A stretch of DNA of 58,762 bases, from NCBI GenBank assembly GCA_949298505.1, contig CASFWW010000046.1, positions 1 through 58,762 of the forward strand, given 5' to 3'. The position numbers were made by a program, and so were the translations under genes. The notes beneath the pieces are model-generated. The model did not search any database. It was not told where the DNA came from and saw nothing but the letters and a program-made list of their open reading frames with translations. This DNA is from Ornithoclostridium sp949298505 (GTDB lineage Bacteria; Bacillota; Clostridia; Christensenellales; UBA3700). Shown piece after piece: positions 1-9,448 of the stretch. Numbering within the stretch: the stretch's first letter is position 1; each line of letters begins with the position of its first letter.

Positions 1-161
1 AGCTTTGTAATATATATACAAGTCCATATTACTCATATCTTCTCGTATAATATTTCGCTAATCTTTGGCATGTCTTTCACCATGCCTGAACATCTATCTC
101 TCGTCAAGATAGTGTTCTCTACTATGCAGTTGTCAATGTGCGATGCCGATCAGAGTCGGCT
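1..161 (-). other. spacer-like sequence downstream of tRNA-Ile, possible leader of an off-window 23S rRNA
   Basis: There is no open reading frame here. Read on the minus strand it follows tRNA-Ile directly and contains ATTGACAACTGCATAG, which resembles the motif often found in Bacillota 16S-23S spacers shortly before the 23S gene. TTGACA at 131-136 could also act as a -35 box. The 23S 5' end itself is not visible, so the link to a 23S gene is inference. Confidence 0.4.
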
Positions 162-238
162 TGGTGGGCTCAAGTGGACTCGAACCACCGACCTCACGCT
201 TATCAGGCGTGTGCTCTAACCAGCTGAGCTATGAGCCC
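162..238 (-). tRNA. tRNA-Ile (GAT anticodon)
   Basis: Full cloverleaf on the minus strand: acceptor GGGCTCA, D-arm AGCTCAGCTGGTTAGAGC, anticodon loop CTGATAAG with GAT, T-arm GGTTCGAGTCC, and an encoded 3' CCA (162-164). It lies 3 nt downstream of tRNA-Ala in the same transcript, the pairing typical of rRNA-operon spacers. Confidence 0.97.
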
Positions 239-241
239 GTG

Positions 242-318
242 TGGTGGAGATGAAGGGAGTCGAACCCTTGACCCCCTGCTTGCAAGGCAGGTGCTCTAGC
301 CAACTGAGCTACACCCCC
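242..318 (-). tRNA. tRNA-Ala (TGC anticodon)
   Basis: Full cloverleaf on the minus strand: acceptor start GGGGGTG, D-arm AGCTCAGTTGGCTAGAGC, anticodon loop CTTGCAAG with TGC, T-arm GGGTTCGACTCCC, encoded CCA at 242-244. It is the first gene after the promoter at 358-386. No 16S 3' end (anti-SD region) is seen upstream. Confidence 0.97.
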
Positions 319-357
319 ACGGGTAAATATTCGTGCTGTTTTTTCGACAGCTTTTAT

Positions 358-386
358 ATAATATCATTACCGCCGCGCGATGTCAA
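358..386 (-). promoter_or_regulatory. promoter of the tRNA-Ala/tRNA-Ile unit
   Basis: On the minus strand TTGACA (381-386), 17 nt, TATTAT (358-363). Transcription would start near 351, about 33 nt before tRNA-Ala. This shows that the tRNA pair is transcribed without an upstream 16S gene. Confidence 0.85.
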
Positions 387-487
387 ACAAATTTACGGGA
401 TTTTCAAGAAAATTTTTTGACCTTTTTTTACGCCGCTTTCGTGCGCGTTTTATATAATCGAAAGCTTTGTTCTCAGTTCTTTCCGAT

Positions 488-523
488 AAAAACGGCGCCT
501 CTTCTCCGAGACGCCGCCTTTTT
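488..523 (-). terminator. terminator after corA
   Basis: Minus-strand hairpin GGCGTCTC / GAGGCGCC with a 6-nt loop followed by a T run, 14 nt beyond the corA stop. Confidence 0.75.
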
Positions 524-536
524 ACGAAAATATGTT

Positions 537-1511
537 TTACAACAGTTTTTTCTTCTTCAGGAACAGCGCCAGGATCGTGGATATTGCCGCGCTGATCGCA
601 ATGACCACCCAGAACCCCCACCATTTGTTTTCAAACGGAACGCCGGTATTCATGCCGAAAAACGAGGCTATCAGCGTTGGGATGGAAAACACGAGAGTGA
701 CTGAGGTCAAAACTTTCATCACGATATTCAGATTGTTGGAAATGACTGAAGCGTATGCGTCCATGGTTCCTGAAAGAATGTCTCTGTAAATCGAGCACAT
801 CTCCATTGCCTGTTTCGTTTCAACCGCTACGTCTTCAAGGAGGTCCTTGTCCTCTTCGTATATCCTGACTATGCTGCTGTTCGTGGTCTTGGTCGAAAGC
901 AACCTGGTGATCACGGCGTCGTTGCCGGTCAGCGAAGTGCTGAAGTATACAAGGGAGTTTTCAAGGTCGAGCATCTGTATGAGCTCTTTGTTCCTTGTCG
1001 ACTTGTGCAATTCGTTCTGAATACGCTGGCTTGCTTTGTCTATCTGTTTGAGGTAATTCAAGAATTTCGTAGCTATGTTATACAGGATCTGGAACAGAAA
1101 CCTGGTCTTTTTATATGTCGCGAAAGACTTGATGCGGTTTCTTGCAAAATCACGCAACACCGCCGTGTCTTTAAGACAGACGGTGACTATGCAGTCCATT
1201 TTGATGAAAGTGCCGAGAGGTATCGTGAAATAGCTGTAATAATCCGCCTCTTCCTCTATCACAGGAATGTCGACGAGGACCATGGAATAATCTTCTTCGT
1301 TTTCCACGCGCGATCTTTCTTCATCATCGAGAGGAGTTTTGAGGACGTCGGCTTCAATGCCGGTGATCCCGGCTATGTACTCTATTTCCTTGTCGCTGGG
1401 GTTTACCAGATTTATCCAGCAATCTTTGGGAGAAAACCCTTCTGCCGAGAATATCTCCTCTTGCACGTGCTGGAGTTTTTCAGATTCGTCTGTTTTGAAG
1501 ATCTCGATCAT
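537..1511 (-). CDS. corA: CorA-family divalent cation transporter
   Basis: Inner-membrane Mg2+/Co2+ channel of the CorA (2-TM-GxN) family, 324 aa. The N-terminal two thirds is a soluble alpha/beta and long-helix domain. Two C-terminal membrane segments follow, the first ending in the signature FFGMNTG, the pore-mouth GMN, and the protein ends in a basic tail (KKKKLL). Start chosen at the ATG preceded by GGAAGGAGGG at 8-nt spacing; an in-frame ATG 10 codons upstream has no such site. It has its own promoter (1630-1659) with a leader of about 110 nt and its own terminator, so it is monocistronic. Membership in CorA is clear; the actual metal (Mg, Co or Zn) cannot be told from sequence. Confidence 0.93.
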   Translation of the reverse strand: MIEIFKTDESEKLQHVQEEIFSAEGFSPKDCWINLVNPSDKEIEYIAGITGIEADVLKTPLDDEERSRVENEEDYSMVLVDIPVIEEEADYYSYFTIPLGTFIKMDCIVTVCLKDTAVLRDFARNRIKSFATYKKTRFLFQILYNIATKFLNYLKQIDKASQRIQNELHKSTRNKELIQMLDLENSLVYFSTSLTGNDAVITRLLSTKTTNSSIVRIYEEDKDLLEDVAVETKQAMEMCSIYRDILSGTMDAYASVISNNLNIVMKVLTSVTLVFSIPTLIASFFGMNTGVPFENKWWGFWVVIAISAAISTILALFLKKKKLL

Positions 1512-1629
1512 CGACTTCCCTCCTTCCGCGAAAATCCGCATAGGTTTTCAAGAAAACAAAGCCGCGCATTTCCGCCCTTACGCCGAACGCTCGGTAGATT
1601 TTAACAGAAATCCGCGACTCCTATTCAAT

Positions 1630-1659
1630 ATAATAGCACTGTTTCTCGGGTTTTGGCAA
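1630..1659 (-). promoter_or_regulatory. corA promoter
   Basis: Minus strand TTGCCA (1654-1659), 18 nt, TATTAT (1630-1635). The transcript would carry a leader of about 110 nt before the corA Shine-Dalgarno. I could not recognise an M-box in that leader. Confidence 0.6.
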
Positions 1660-1662
1660 CCT

Positions 1663-2517
1663 TTAAGCGCTATATTTTTTCAACGCGTCCGCGGCGTTTT
1701 TCAATGCGGAATCCTGCCCGTCCGCCGCGCCGCTTGCGCATACGCTTTCCTGAAGTCCGCCCGCAACGATCGAGGCGAGCTCCTTGTCAGGCTTTTCTTT
1801 TATGAAAGACTGCACGCAGTCTGCAAGCTTTTCTTTTGCGTCCGAAGAAGGAACGTCGGAAGCTCTCTTTATTCCGTCAACACAATCGGATTTGACGAAA
1901 TACACTCTCGCGCGGCTTTTGTCCTCCAGGGTAAGCCTGTTTTCAAAAATGCGCAGTATTCCTGCCGCCGCGTTTCTGTCACGCTTGTAAGCGATATACG
2001 CATACAGCCTGGCAACAAGACCGATCGCCGCCCAGACAGCCGCCACAAGCGCGGTATAGCAGACAGCCACCGTCCATTCAAGCCCTTTGCATATAAGCAA
2101 CGTCTGGAGCGCCGCCACGCACGAAAACGCGACGTAATAATAGAACATCATCGGACGTTTTTCTTTGGTCAGCGTCTTGTTCATTCTGTACTGAAGATCG
2201 CTACCAGCATATTCAGACCCGACCAGCGCGTGATTTTTCCACGCCTTTCTGATGCTTCTTGGCATATGTTTCACGCACTTTTTGTAAAAGCGGTGAGAAT
2301 TGGAGAGGTCGATATCCCCTCTTCTGACTACAAACCTTTTGATCCTGCGATAATTCTTGATATTTCCGGAGCAGGCAGAAATATAAAAAATCTGGATGAT
2401 AAAGGCGACTACGCTGAGCGCGGCGCAGGCAAGCGTCATGATCTGTACGGGCAGAAGACCGAGAACCTTGTCAAGCGCGGCGCCGATTTGCAAAACGATG
2501 TTTTCCACAGCAAACAT
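1663..2517 (-). CDS. uncharacterised membrane protein
   Basis: About 284 aa, not recognised. It has an N-terminal hydrophobic segment (roughly residues 20-45 of the protein), a basic cytoplasmic-looking stretch rich in Arg/Lys, then two adjacent hydrophobic segments in the middle, and a hydrophilic C-terminal half ending KKYSA without a sorting signal. The start is uncertain. AGGAG lies only 1 nt before the ATG chosen here, so a GTG three codons later (10-nt spacing) may be the real start. It sits alone between addA and corA on the same strand, with no clear own promoter. Confidence 0.6.
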   Translation of the reverse strand: MFAVENIVLQIGAALDKVLGLLPVQIMTLACAALSVVAFIIQIFYISACSGNIKNYRRIKRFVVRRGDIDLSNSHRFYKKCVKHMPRSIRKAWKNHALVGSEYAGSDLQYRMNKTLTKEKRPMMFYYYVAFSCVAALQTLLICKGLEWTVAVCYTALVAAVWAAIGLVARLYAYIAYKRDRNAAAGILRIFENRLTLEDKSRARVYFVKSDCVDGIKRASDVPSSDAKEKLADCVQSFIKEKPDKELASIVAGGLQESVCASGAADGQDSALKNAADALKKYSA

Positions 2518-2642
2518 ACTCCTTTTTTTGTTGATATGTACTGCGGAAAGTGTCACGCCTTTAAAATACAAATATGATGCGGCGCGAAAGACCGTACTGC
2601 CGCGGATCCGTCGCCTTGTAATGATTGCCTGATTTCTGTTTT

Positions 2643-5600
2643 TTACACCTCTGAAACCACGTCTTGTCCCAAAATATATATCAGTTTCTTGTTGACTTTA
2701 AGTCCCAGTCCGTTTTCAGCCGCCATTGCGTACAGTTCAAGCTGTCTACGGTAACGTTTTGCAACGGTTTCCGGGGCGAGTCTGCTCATTTTGAAATCCA
2801 CAACGGTCGCCGTGCCGTTCTTATAATCCGGGATGAGCAGGTCTATCGTGCCCTGCACCAATATCTTGTCTTCGGGGCCGTCTTCAAGCACGTCTTTCGC
2901 TCTTACTCTCAGCATGAACTGTTTTTCACGCATGTGTTCGCAAGCGCGCGCCTTGGTTATCACGTCGCTGCAAAGGCACCTGAATACGACGTCGGGGTCT
3001 ACGGATTTTGCGGAAATCTCGTCCAGGACGCCCTTTTCGCAAAGATCTGCGATGTGTGCTTTTACCGCCGTTACGTCCGCGCAGTCATAGTCTATCGTTT
3101 CCATGACTTTATGATAAGCGGTGCCCGTGCCTGCGCTGTCTTCTTCAAACCAGCTCTTCACGTAAGTCGTGCCGTAATCTTCGGGATTTTCTTTATTTAT
3201 TCCCGTAACCGTGTGCTTTATACCCGTTTCAGCGCTGTTTTTATACGGATATTCGTATCCGAGATACTCCTTCATTTCCGCGAGTTTTTGCGGCGAAGGT
3301 CTGGCAAACGTCAACGTATCCTCTTGCCCGTCTTCCTCGTCTTCTTCCTGCAAGGGCTGATAATTTTCAACGTATTTTGCTTTGAATCCGGAAGAATTCA
3401 TACAGACGTTGTTCAGAAGGTTCATAAAAGAATTTTCCTTCTTTTCTTCTTCCGCAAAGCCTTCTGCCTCGCCCGTTACGAAAAGCATGTTCTTCGCCCT
3501 GGTCAGCGCGACGTAGAACAGTCTTATGCTTTCTTCTTTGCTCCGCTTGAGAAATTTCTGTTTTGCGCCTCTGAATTTAAGCGTATCGCGTTTCACCCTC
3601 GTCTCTTCTTCCGGATACTTCATCGCAATGCCGAAATCCTTGTCGAGGATGATGTCGCCCGTTCCGTCTTTAAACTCTGCTCCCGCGTCTATCAGGAACA
3701 CCACGGGATACTCAAGCCCTTTGGACGAATGTATCGTTGAAGTCTGCACGCAGTTGTCGTCCTCAGGCTTTTCAGCGTTTTCTCCCGCAAAAGCCACGTC
3801 CTCACCGTACGCTATCATCGCCTGCAACGTCAATGCGTAACTCTTGCCGGCAAGCCCTGAAACGAACACCCTCATTTTGTCGCGTTCCTTTCTTCCGAAG
3901 CGGGACAATGCGTATTTGTCGAAGCTGTATTCGGAGATCGCTTGTTCGAGAAGTCTGTCCACGGGCGCCTGGAAGGAATACTCTCTGAGTTCCCTGATGC
4001 CATTCATGAAACCTCTTATCTTTTCCGCAAGGCAGCCGTCCTTTTCTTCAGCGTAAAGTTTCACGCAGGAATGGAAGCACTCCTCTTTCGGATATTCCTT
4101 GCGTATCTCTGCAAGTTCGGTACAGTCGAATCCGCCGAAGGCGCTCTTCATGACGGCAACCAGCGCGACGTCCTGCAAAGGATTGTCTATCACCCTCAGC
4201 AGATTCATCAGCACGTCTACTGCGGCATTGCTTTCGTCCTTCACCACGTTCGCGCCCGCAACGGGTATGCCCACTTCGTTTAGATAATCTATCACGGCTT
4301 TTACTCTTTCGCTTCTTGCCGAGCAAAGCAAAGTGATGTCCCTGTACTCCACCTTTCTCCTGACGACCTCGTCTCCGATGTAATAACCTATCTCCTTTTT
4401 CCCTACCAGAGAGGCTATTTTTTCGGCTATGTACCGCGCTTCTTCCGCCGTACAGTCGACATCTGCGGCTTTGCTTTCTCTGACGCTGTAAACCCCGTCT
4501 CCCAGGATCACTTTTTTCTTTTCCGGCGCAGAAACGGGACATATCCTGACCACGGGTTCGTCGCCGCATATCACCGGATCTTTTTGCGTTTTCAGCATTG
4601 CCGTACGCTCGTAATCCACGCCGCCGTTGTCTCTCGTCATGATCGTTGAGAAAACCTCGTTGACGAAATCGAGTATTCTTCTGTCGCTTCTGTAATTCTG
4701 ATTGAGAGTGACGAGTTTGCCTTCTTCCCCGTCGGCGTCGTATGCGTCGTATTTCGACAGGAATATCTCCGTTTCGGTCAGGCGGAACTGATATATGCTC
4801 TGCTTTACGTCGCCGACCATGAACAGGTTGTGCCCGTTCGATATGCGGCTGAGCACGTATTCCTGAACGTAGTTGGTGTCCTGATACTCGTCGATGCAGA
4901 CGTATTGATAGCGCGAAGCAACCTCTTTTGCGATCTCGTCGTTTCTTAGTATCTTTATAGCGTAATATTCAAGGTCTGCGAAATCCATCTTGTTTTCGGA
5001 GACTTTTTCTTCTCTGTATTTTTCCGCGACTTTTCCGACGATCTCCGCCAGTTTTCTGACGTACGTCTTTGTCTTTTCTCCGTATTCGTTCCACTTTTCA
5101 GGGGAATATTCTGTGGCTTCGGCAAGCTTTTTCGCAAGCGCGCTCAACTTTGCCTGAACGCGTTTCTGCGCAGCTCTCATTTCGTTGTATCTGTGAAAAG
5201 CCTGCGTGAAGTCGTCGCCGGCTTCACCGGCAAGTTTTGCAAACGCCTTTTCCTTGAGTGGCTGCCCGACGGAAAATCTGACGTCAGCTCCTGCCGCCGC
5301 TTCGATAAATGCCGTGCCTTCGCTTTTTGAAAGCCTTTCACACTCGTCGGCAATTTCAGCCAGTCTGACCCTGTTTTTAGGGTCAAAATACGGGTAATTT
5401 GCCAGTTCCCGTGCCATGGATCTTGCCGTCTCGCCCTCGTCCGCCGTCAGTTTTCTCATATAATCTATATAATACGTCGCCGCGTCGTCGTAGACTCCGT
5501 AATCTCCGAACGATTTTTCAAGCCAGGCGTCTCTGTCGGGCTGGGCTTCAAGAAAATCGTAAGTTTTCTTGATCTGAGCGCGCAGATCGAATTTGCCGAC

Positions 5601-6083
5601 AAAGGTATATTTCAGGGAAGATACCACCTGATCGGACGCCTCTCCGTATTCTTTGAGAACTGCGTCGACAGCCTTGTCCAGCATGCCTTCCTTTTCCGCC
5701 GGTTCGAGAATGGAGTAAGAGGGGTCAATCCCCGCTTCTTCAAAAAATTCTTTGACCAGATTGCCGCAAAACGAGTGCACGGTGCAGATGTCCGCCATTG
5801 AAACGTCGTCTATCTGTTCTCTCAGAAATTCCTTGTCTGCGCCCTCCTCGCGCATCGCTTTGACCAGCTCTGAAGATATTCTGTCCTTTAGTTCTGCGGC
5901 AACGGCGTTGGAGAACGCCAGCATGACTATCTTCTTTACCGGAGTGCGCTTCTTGATTATCCTTATTATCCTTTCGATGGTCACCGCAGTTTTGCCGCTG
6001 CCTGCGGAAGCCGATACGAGCGTGTTTTCGTCAACGCTTTCTATGGCTTTTATCTGATCGTCATTCCACGTCCTTCCGCTCAT
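2643..6083 (-). CDS. addA: ATP-dependent helicase/nuclease subunit A (AddA)
   Basis: Large subunit of the AddAB helicase-nuclease that resects double-strand breaks to Chi for RecA loading, 1146 aa (family about 1200). An SF1A UvrD-like helicase begins with Walker A ASAGSGKT near residue 25, carries DEYQDT (Walker B), VGDVKQSIYQFR and the late motif STIHSSKGLEYPVV with FYVALTRAK. The C-terminal RecB-type nuclease shows GTIDLL and VVDFKMSR, followed by the QLELYAMA motif. The gene overlaps addB by 23 nt, addB being upstream, which suggests translational coupling from the addB promoter. Confidence 0.97.
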   Translation of the reverse strand: MSGRTWNDDQIKAIESVDENTLVSASAGSGKTAVTIERIIRIIKKRTPVKKIVMLAFSNAVAAELKDRISSELVKAMREEGADKEFLREQIDDVSMADICTVHSFCGNLVKEFFEEAGIDPSYSILEPAEKEGMLDKAVDAVLKEYGEASDQVVSSLKYTFVGKFDLRAQIKKTYDFLEAQPDRDAWLEKSFGDYGVYDDAATYYIDYMRKLTADEGETARSMARELANYPYFDPKNRVRLAEIADECERLSKSEGTAFIEAAAGADVRFSVGQPLKEKAFAKLAGEAGDDFTQAFHRYNEMRAAQKRVQAKLSALAKKLAEATEYSPEKWNEYGEKTKTYVRKLAEIVGKVAEKYREEKVSENKMDFADLEYYAIKILRNDEIAKEVASRYQYVCIDEYQDTNYVQEYVLSRISNGHNLFMVGDVKQSIYQFRLTETEIFLSKYDAYDADGEEGKLVTLNQNYRSDRRILDFVNEVFSTIMTRDNGGVDYERTAMLKTQKDPVICGDEPVVRICPVSAPEKKKVILGDGVYSVRESKAADVDCTAEEARYIAEKIASLVGKKEIGYYIGDEVVRRKVEYRDITLLCSARSERVKAVIDYLNEVGIPVAGANVVKDESNAAVDVLMNLLRVIDNPLQDVALVAVMKSAFGGFDCTELAEIRKEYPKEECFHSCVKLYAEEKDGCLAEKIRGFMNGIRELREYSFQAPVDRLLEQAISEYSFDKYALSRFGRKERDKMRVFVSGLAGKSYALTLQAMIAYGEDVAFAGENAEKPEDDNCVQTSTIHSSKGLEYPVVFLIDAGAEFKDGTGDIILDKDFGIAMKYPEEETRVKRDTLKFRGAKQKFLKRSKEESIRLFYVALTRAKNMLFVTGEAEGFAEEEKKENSFMNLLNNVCMNSSGFKAKYVENYQPLQEEDEEDGQEDTLTFARPSPQKLAEMKEYLGYEYPYKNSAETGIKHTVTGINKENPEDYGTTYVKSWFEEDSAGTGTAYHKVMETIDYDCADVTAVKAHIADLCEKGVLDEISAKSVDPDVVFRCLCSDVITKARACEHMREKQFMLRVRAKDVLEDGPEDKILVQGTIDLLIPDYKNGTATVVDFKMSRLAPETVAKRYRRQLELYAMAAENGLGLKVNKKLIYILGQDVVSEV

Positions 6084-9000
6084 TGTCCGCCTCCGAAAAA
6101 TATTTGTATTTTTTAAACACTTTGCTGGTTTTGTATTCTCTCTCGGGTTCTCCCGTCAAAGCGAAACCGCATATGTCCGCATACTCGCACCAGTCGCACG
6201 CGGATTTTACGGGAGACGGCTTTATATAGCCTTCGTCTATCTCTTCAGCCGCTTTCGTGATCAGCTTTTCAACGTATTCGCAAAGCTTTTCAAATCTTTC
6301 CGGAGTTGTTGCGGTTCCCGCGGGAGTAGCGCTGATCTGTCCTTCGCGTCCTCTCGCATTCGTCCTGTACAAGGGGAACAATTCGCTTTGCGTTCCCGGT
6401 TGCGTACACTGGAAAACGCGGTCGAAATTGCACAGAATTTTTTCGTCCGTGTTTATAAAACCGACATATTTGAATCTTCCGTCGCTCTTTTCTTCAGATT
6501 CGAAATTGTTGCTCAACGGCAGATAGAACACCCCGGCGGGCTTTGCGTTCAGCTGCCCTACCAGCGCTTTCATATATATGAAAAGCTGCAGACGCTCCCC
6601 GTACATGACCTGCGTGAGCGAAAAAGATATCGAAGCGGCGCTCTTGTAGTCGATGATTATTATGTAGTCGCCGCAGCGGTCCACGCGGTCTATCTTTCCG
6701 AACAGATCGATCGTCTTGTTTCCGATCATGATTTTTATCGGGTCGTACTTGCCGCCCATGCCGAACGATTCTTCGAGGATCACAGGCTCGAAATCGCTGT
6801 TTTTCATTCTTTTGCAAAGGCTCTGAACGATGAAAACGCATCTCCGTTCCATCTCGTCGATCTCGCCTTTGAGGTGCGGGATCGAGCACATGCGCGCGTA
6901 TTCTTTCCTTTTCAGGATCTCCCCTAAAATAGTGACGACCTGCGAGCCGATCTCGCCTTCATCCGAATTTTTATAATCGCATGACGAGAAAAAGTTCTGA
7001 AGGACCTCGTGGATTATCGTCCCCAGATCCCGCACTCCCATTTCGGCTTCTTCTCTGGGGTGGATACGCAGGACGAATTCCATATAATGCATGAACGGGC
7101 ATTTCATATACCTTTCTATCTGGCTCGCGCTAGTATGCCCGTTTTTCCAGACGTCCGCGCGGTCGGGAGAAATATAACTCTCGCATACGTTGTCCTCAAG
7201 CAGCGTCTCAACGCGGTCTCCGTACTTTTCTTTCGCAAGCGCAAACGCGACGTCGTACTGAGTCGGATCGTCGTGTCTTATGCCTGACTGCACGCGCAGT
7301 TTGTATTCAATGAGCTCGTCCGGAACGTTGCCTTCTCCCGCAAAATACTCTGCATAACGCGCGGTATCCCACGTCGCTTCCGTCGAAGCAGGGCGAAGTT
7401 TTTCGAGAGAAAAGATATCTGCAAGTTGCTTTATCACGGCGCTTTCGTTCTGAGCGTCTCCGTTCACGGAATATCTGCTGTAACTGATCTCCAGCGCCTC
7501 TTCAGGCTTGAGCAGGAACATCAGCGTGTTGAGTTTTTCTGCGTTGTTGAGTTCTTTTACGTCCGGCTCGACGACGACGCCGCAATCCGCCCACGCTTTG
7601 CTTTCCTTCCCCGCGAAAATACCGTTGTCTCCGTGCTCCGGAGGAAGCGCGCCCTGGGAAGCCCCCAGCACGTACATCACTTTCACTCCGTCGTACCTGC
7701 TCTCTCTCGATTCCCCCACGAATACGCAGTCGATATAAAGCGGTATCAGGGAAATTTCGGTCGTCGCCACAGCTGAAACTATCATGTTCAGATAAGAATT
7801 CACCGCGAAACTGCAGTCTCCGAGCAGTCTTATGCTTTTTTCGAATATTTCCTTCAGCTTGTCCGTAGCCTGCAAAGCGCAGTTGTATGCGACTTCGTTT
7901 CCGCTGTCTTTCAGAGACTGCACGTAAATTTCGTTGCGCGCGTTGAAATCGGCTTTTGTCAGGAACGCTGTCAGTTCCTCATAATACTCTTCCGCAGTCG
8001 CGTTTCTCAGAGAAAAACAGGACAGAAGCCCGCAGACGTAATCCCTTATCTCCTCCGCAACCGCATAATCGGGATCTGCCGTTCCGATGGCGAAAGGCGC
8101 GTCGCTCCGTATGTTTTCAATGCCGTATTTTATACAGAAATTTTCAAACACGCACACCTTTTCGTAGTCGTTGCAGATCAGCGCGTTTTTCGCAAATTCA
8201 AGCACGTCTTTGCGCCTGTAACCTTTCGCGACAGTTCTGAACGCTCCGACGATCAGTCTTGCCGCCGCCTGAGTTGCGAGCGATTCTTTTTTGTCGAAAA
8301 AGTACCTTATCCCGGTATTTGCAAAGACCCTTTCCACAACCGGGGCATACGTGGCGACGTCGCAGCAGACCACGGCGAAATCCTTGAAACGGTAACCGTC
8401 TCTCACCACTCTGCGCTTTATATCGCGCGCGACCCTTTTTATCTCCTCTTCCACGCCGTCCGCGACGTAAACGCGCGTGCTTCCGTCGCTCTTATACTTC
8501 TTTCCGCCGTAAGAAAAAAGTTCTTCGCTGATGACTTTTTTATCCCCCTTCAACGACGACGGGATCTTGTGTATCTTAGGGTCGCAACCGCACGCTCTCG
8601 CCCTCTCGACGAGGACCTTCATACACTTGTCAGGGTATATCCTTGAATTGCCGGCGCCTTCGTTGTTCACCATAAACACGCCGCAGTAATTCGCGCTCAT
8701 GAACAGCTTCTCGCATATCCTTCTCTGAACGTTGCTGAAATAGAGGTAATCGCTGATGTAAACGTCGGTGTCCTGCATGCCTTGATCGCCTATCGCGTCC
8801 GCGAGCGCGTCCAGCTTTGACGAGCCGTCTGAATATCCTGAGGACAGCTCTTCAACGTAACCTTTATACAAAAGCACTATGTCTTTTGTCTTGTTGAGTA
8901 TTTTCACGGGAAGCGAAGGCAGGATCGCCTCGATCTTATCTGTTGAAACTCCGCTGTTTCTGATCTGAGAAATGACCGCGTATATCTCGCTTGCGAAATC

Positions 9001-9324
9001 AGCGTTGTTATACGCACCCCTGAAACAAGACAGCTTGTTCTTGTTTTTTTCAATGACCTTTCTGAGAAGCATGACCGCGCCCTGCGCAGAAAGATAGTCG
9101 TTCATCTTCACGCCCATCGCCTTGTTCGCGAGGCGTGAAAAACTGACCACTTCTATATCGAAACAGGCGGTCAGATCAAGGTAATCCATCACCGCCTTTT
9201 CATAATAAAGCATAAATCTGTCGGGAACGATCAGAAGCTGTCTTTTTCCCTTTCCCCTTCTCTCTCCGATCTTTTTAAAAACCGCCGTGCAATCCAGTGT
9301 ATCGCTGACAAAAAATTCTACCAT
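6061..9324 (-). CDS. addB: ATP-dependent helicase/nuclease subunit B (AddB)
   Basis: Second subunit of AddAB, 1087 aa. The N-terminal UvrD-like fold lacks a clear Walker A lysine here. The C-terminal nuclease has IIIIDYKSA, and an iron-sulfur staple is supplied by one Cys in MKCPFMHY and three Cys in CDWCEYADIC at the very end, the layout known for AddB. The ATG has no Shine-Dalgarno; a TTGCAA-17-TATAAT promoter ends 6 nt before it, so the A of ATG is the expected +1 and the mRNA should be leaderless. addA follows with a 23-nt overlap. Confidence 0.95.
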   Translation of the reverse strand: MVEFFVSDTLDCTAVFKKIGERRGKGKRQLLIVPDRFMLYYEKAVMDYLDLTACFDIEVVSFSRLANKAMGVKMNDYLSAQGAVMLLRKVIEKNKNKLSCFRGAYNNADFASEIYAVISQIRNSGVSTDKIEAILPSLPVKILNKTKDIVLLYKGYVEELSSGYSDGSSKLDALADAIGDQGMQDTDVYISDYLYFSNVQRRICEKLFMSANYCGVFMVNNEGAGNSRIYPDKCMKVLVERARACGCDPKIHKIPSSLKGDKKVISEELFSYGGKKYKSDGSTRVYVADGVEEEIKRVARDIKRRVVRDGYRFKDFAVVCCDVATYAPVVERVFANTGIRYFFDKKESLATQAAARLIVGAFRTVAKGYRRKDVLEFAKNALICNDYEKVCVFENFCIKYGIENIRSDAPFAIGTADPDYAVAEEIRDYVCGLLSCFSLRNATAEEYYEELTAFLTKADFNARNEIYVQSLKDSGNEVAYNCALQATDKLKEIFEKSIRLLGDCSFAVNSYLNMIVSAVATTEISLIPLYIDCVFVGESRESRYDGVKVMYVLGASQGALPPEHGDNGIFAGKESKAWADCGVVVEPDVKELNNAEKLNTLMFLLKPEEALEISYSRYSVNGDAQNESAVIKQLADIFSLEKLRPASTEATWDTARYAEYFAGEGNVPDELIEYKLRVQSGIRHDDPTQYDVAFALAKEKYGDRVETLLEDNVCESYISPDRADVWKNGHTSASQIERYMKCPFMHYMEFVLRIHPREEAEMGVRDLGTIIHEVLQNFFSSCDYKNSDEGEIGSQVVTILGEILKRKEYARMCSIPHLKGEIDEMERRCVFIVQSLCKRMKNSDFEPVILEESFGMGGKYDPIKIMIGNKTIDLFGKIDRVDRCGDYIIIIDYKSAASISFSLTQVMYGERLQLFIYMKALVGQLNAKPAGVFYLPLSNNFESEEKSDGRFKYVGFINTDEKILCNFDRVFQCTQPGTQSELFPLYRTNARGREGQISATPAGTATTPERFEKLCEYVEKLITKAAEEIDEGYIKPSPVKSACDWCEYADICGFALTGEPEREYKTSKVFKKYKYFSEADNERKDVE

Positions 9325-9330
9325 ACCACC

Positions 9331-9359
9331 ATTATAACGACAAAAAACGACGTTTGCAA
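9331..9359 (-). promoter_or_regulatory. addB promoter, leaderless arrangement
   Basis: Minus strand TTGCAA (9354-9359), 17 nt, TATAAT (9331-9336), then GGTGGT and ATG. Six nt between the -10 box and ATG puts the start codon at +1. Confidence 0.8.
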
Positions 9360-9411
9360 TACCCTGACGGGCGATTTATCGGACGCCGGTCCAAATATTC
9401 ACGCAAATCAA

Positions 9412-9439
9412 TTGATAAAAATAAAATATATGATATAAT
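9412..9439 (+). promoter_or_regulatory. promoter of the lipoprotein gene, leaderless or nearly so
   Basis: TTGATA (9412-9417), 16 nt, TATAAT (9434-9439), then 9 nt to the ATG. No Shine-Dalgarno fits in that space. Confidence 0.75.
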
Positions 9440-9448
9440 AAAAATACT

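Noticed and set aside
344..350. TTCGACA next to the tRNA promoter as a 0A box.
   Set aside because: Only the 7-base core is present and it would lie downstream of the transcription start.
1512..1625. M-box magnesium riboswitch in the corA leader.
   Set aside because: The leader is about 110 nt and I could not find the conserved M-box helices or terminator.
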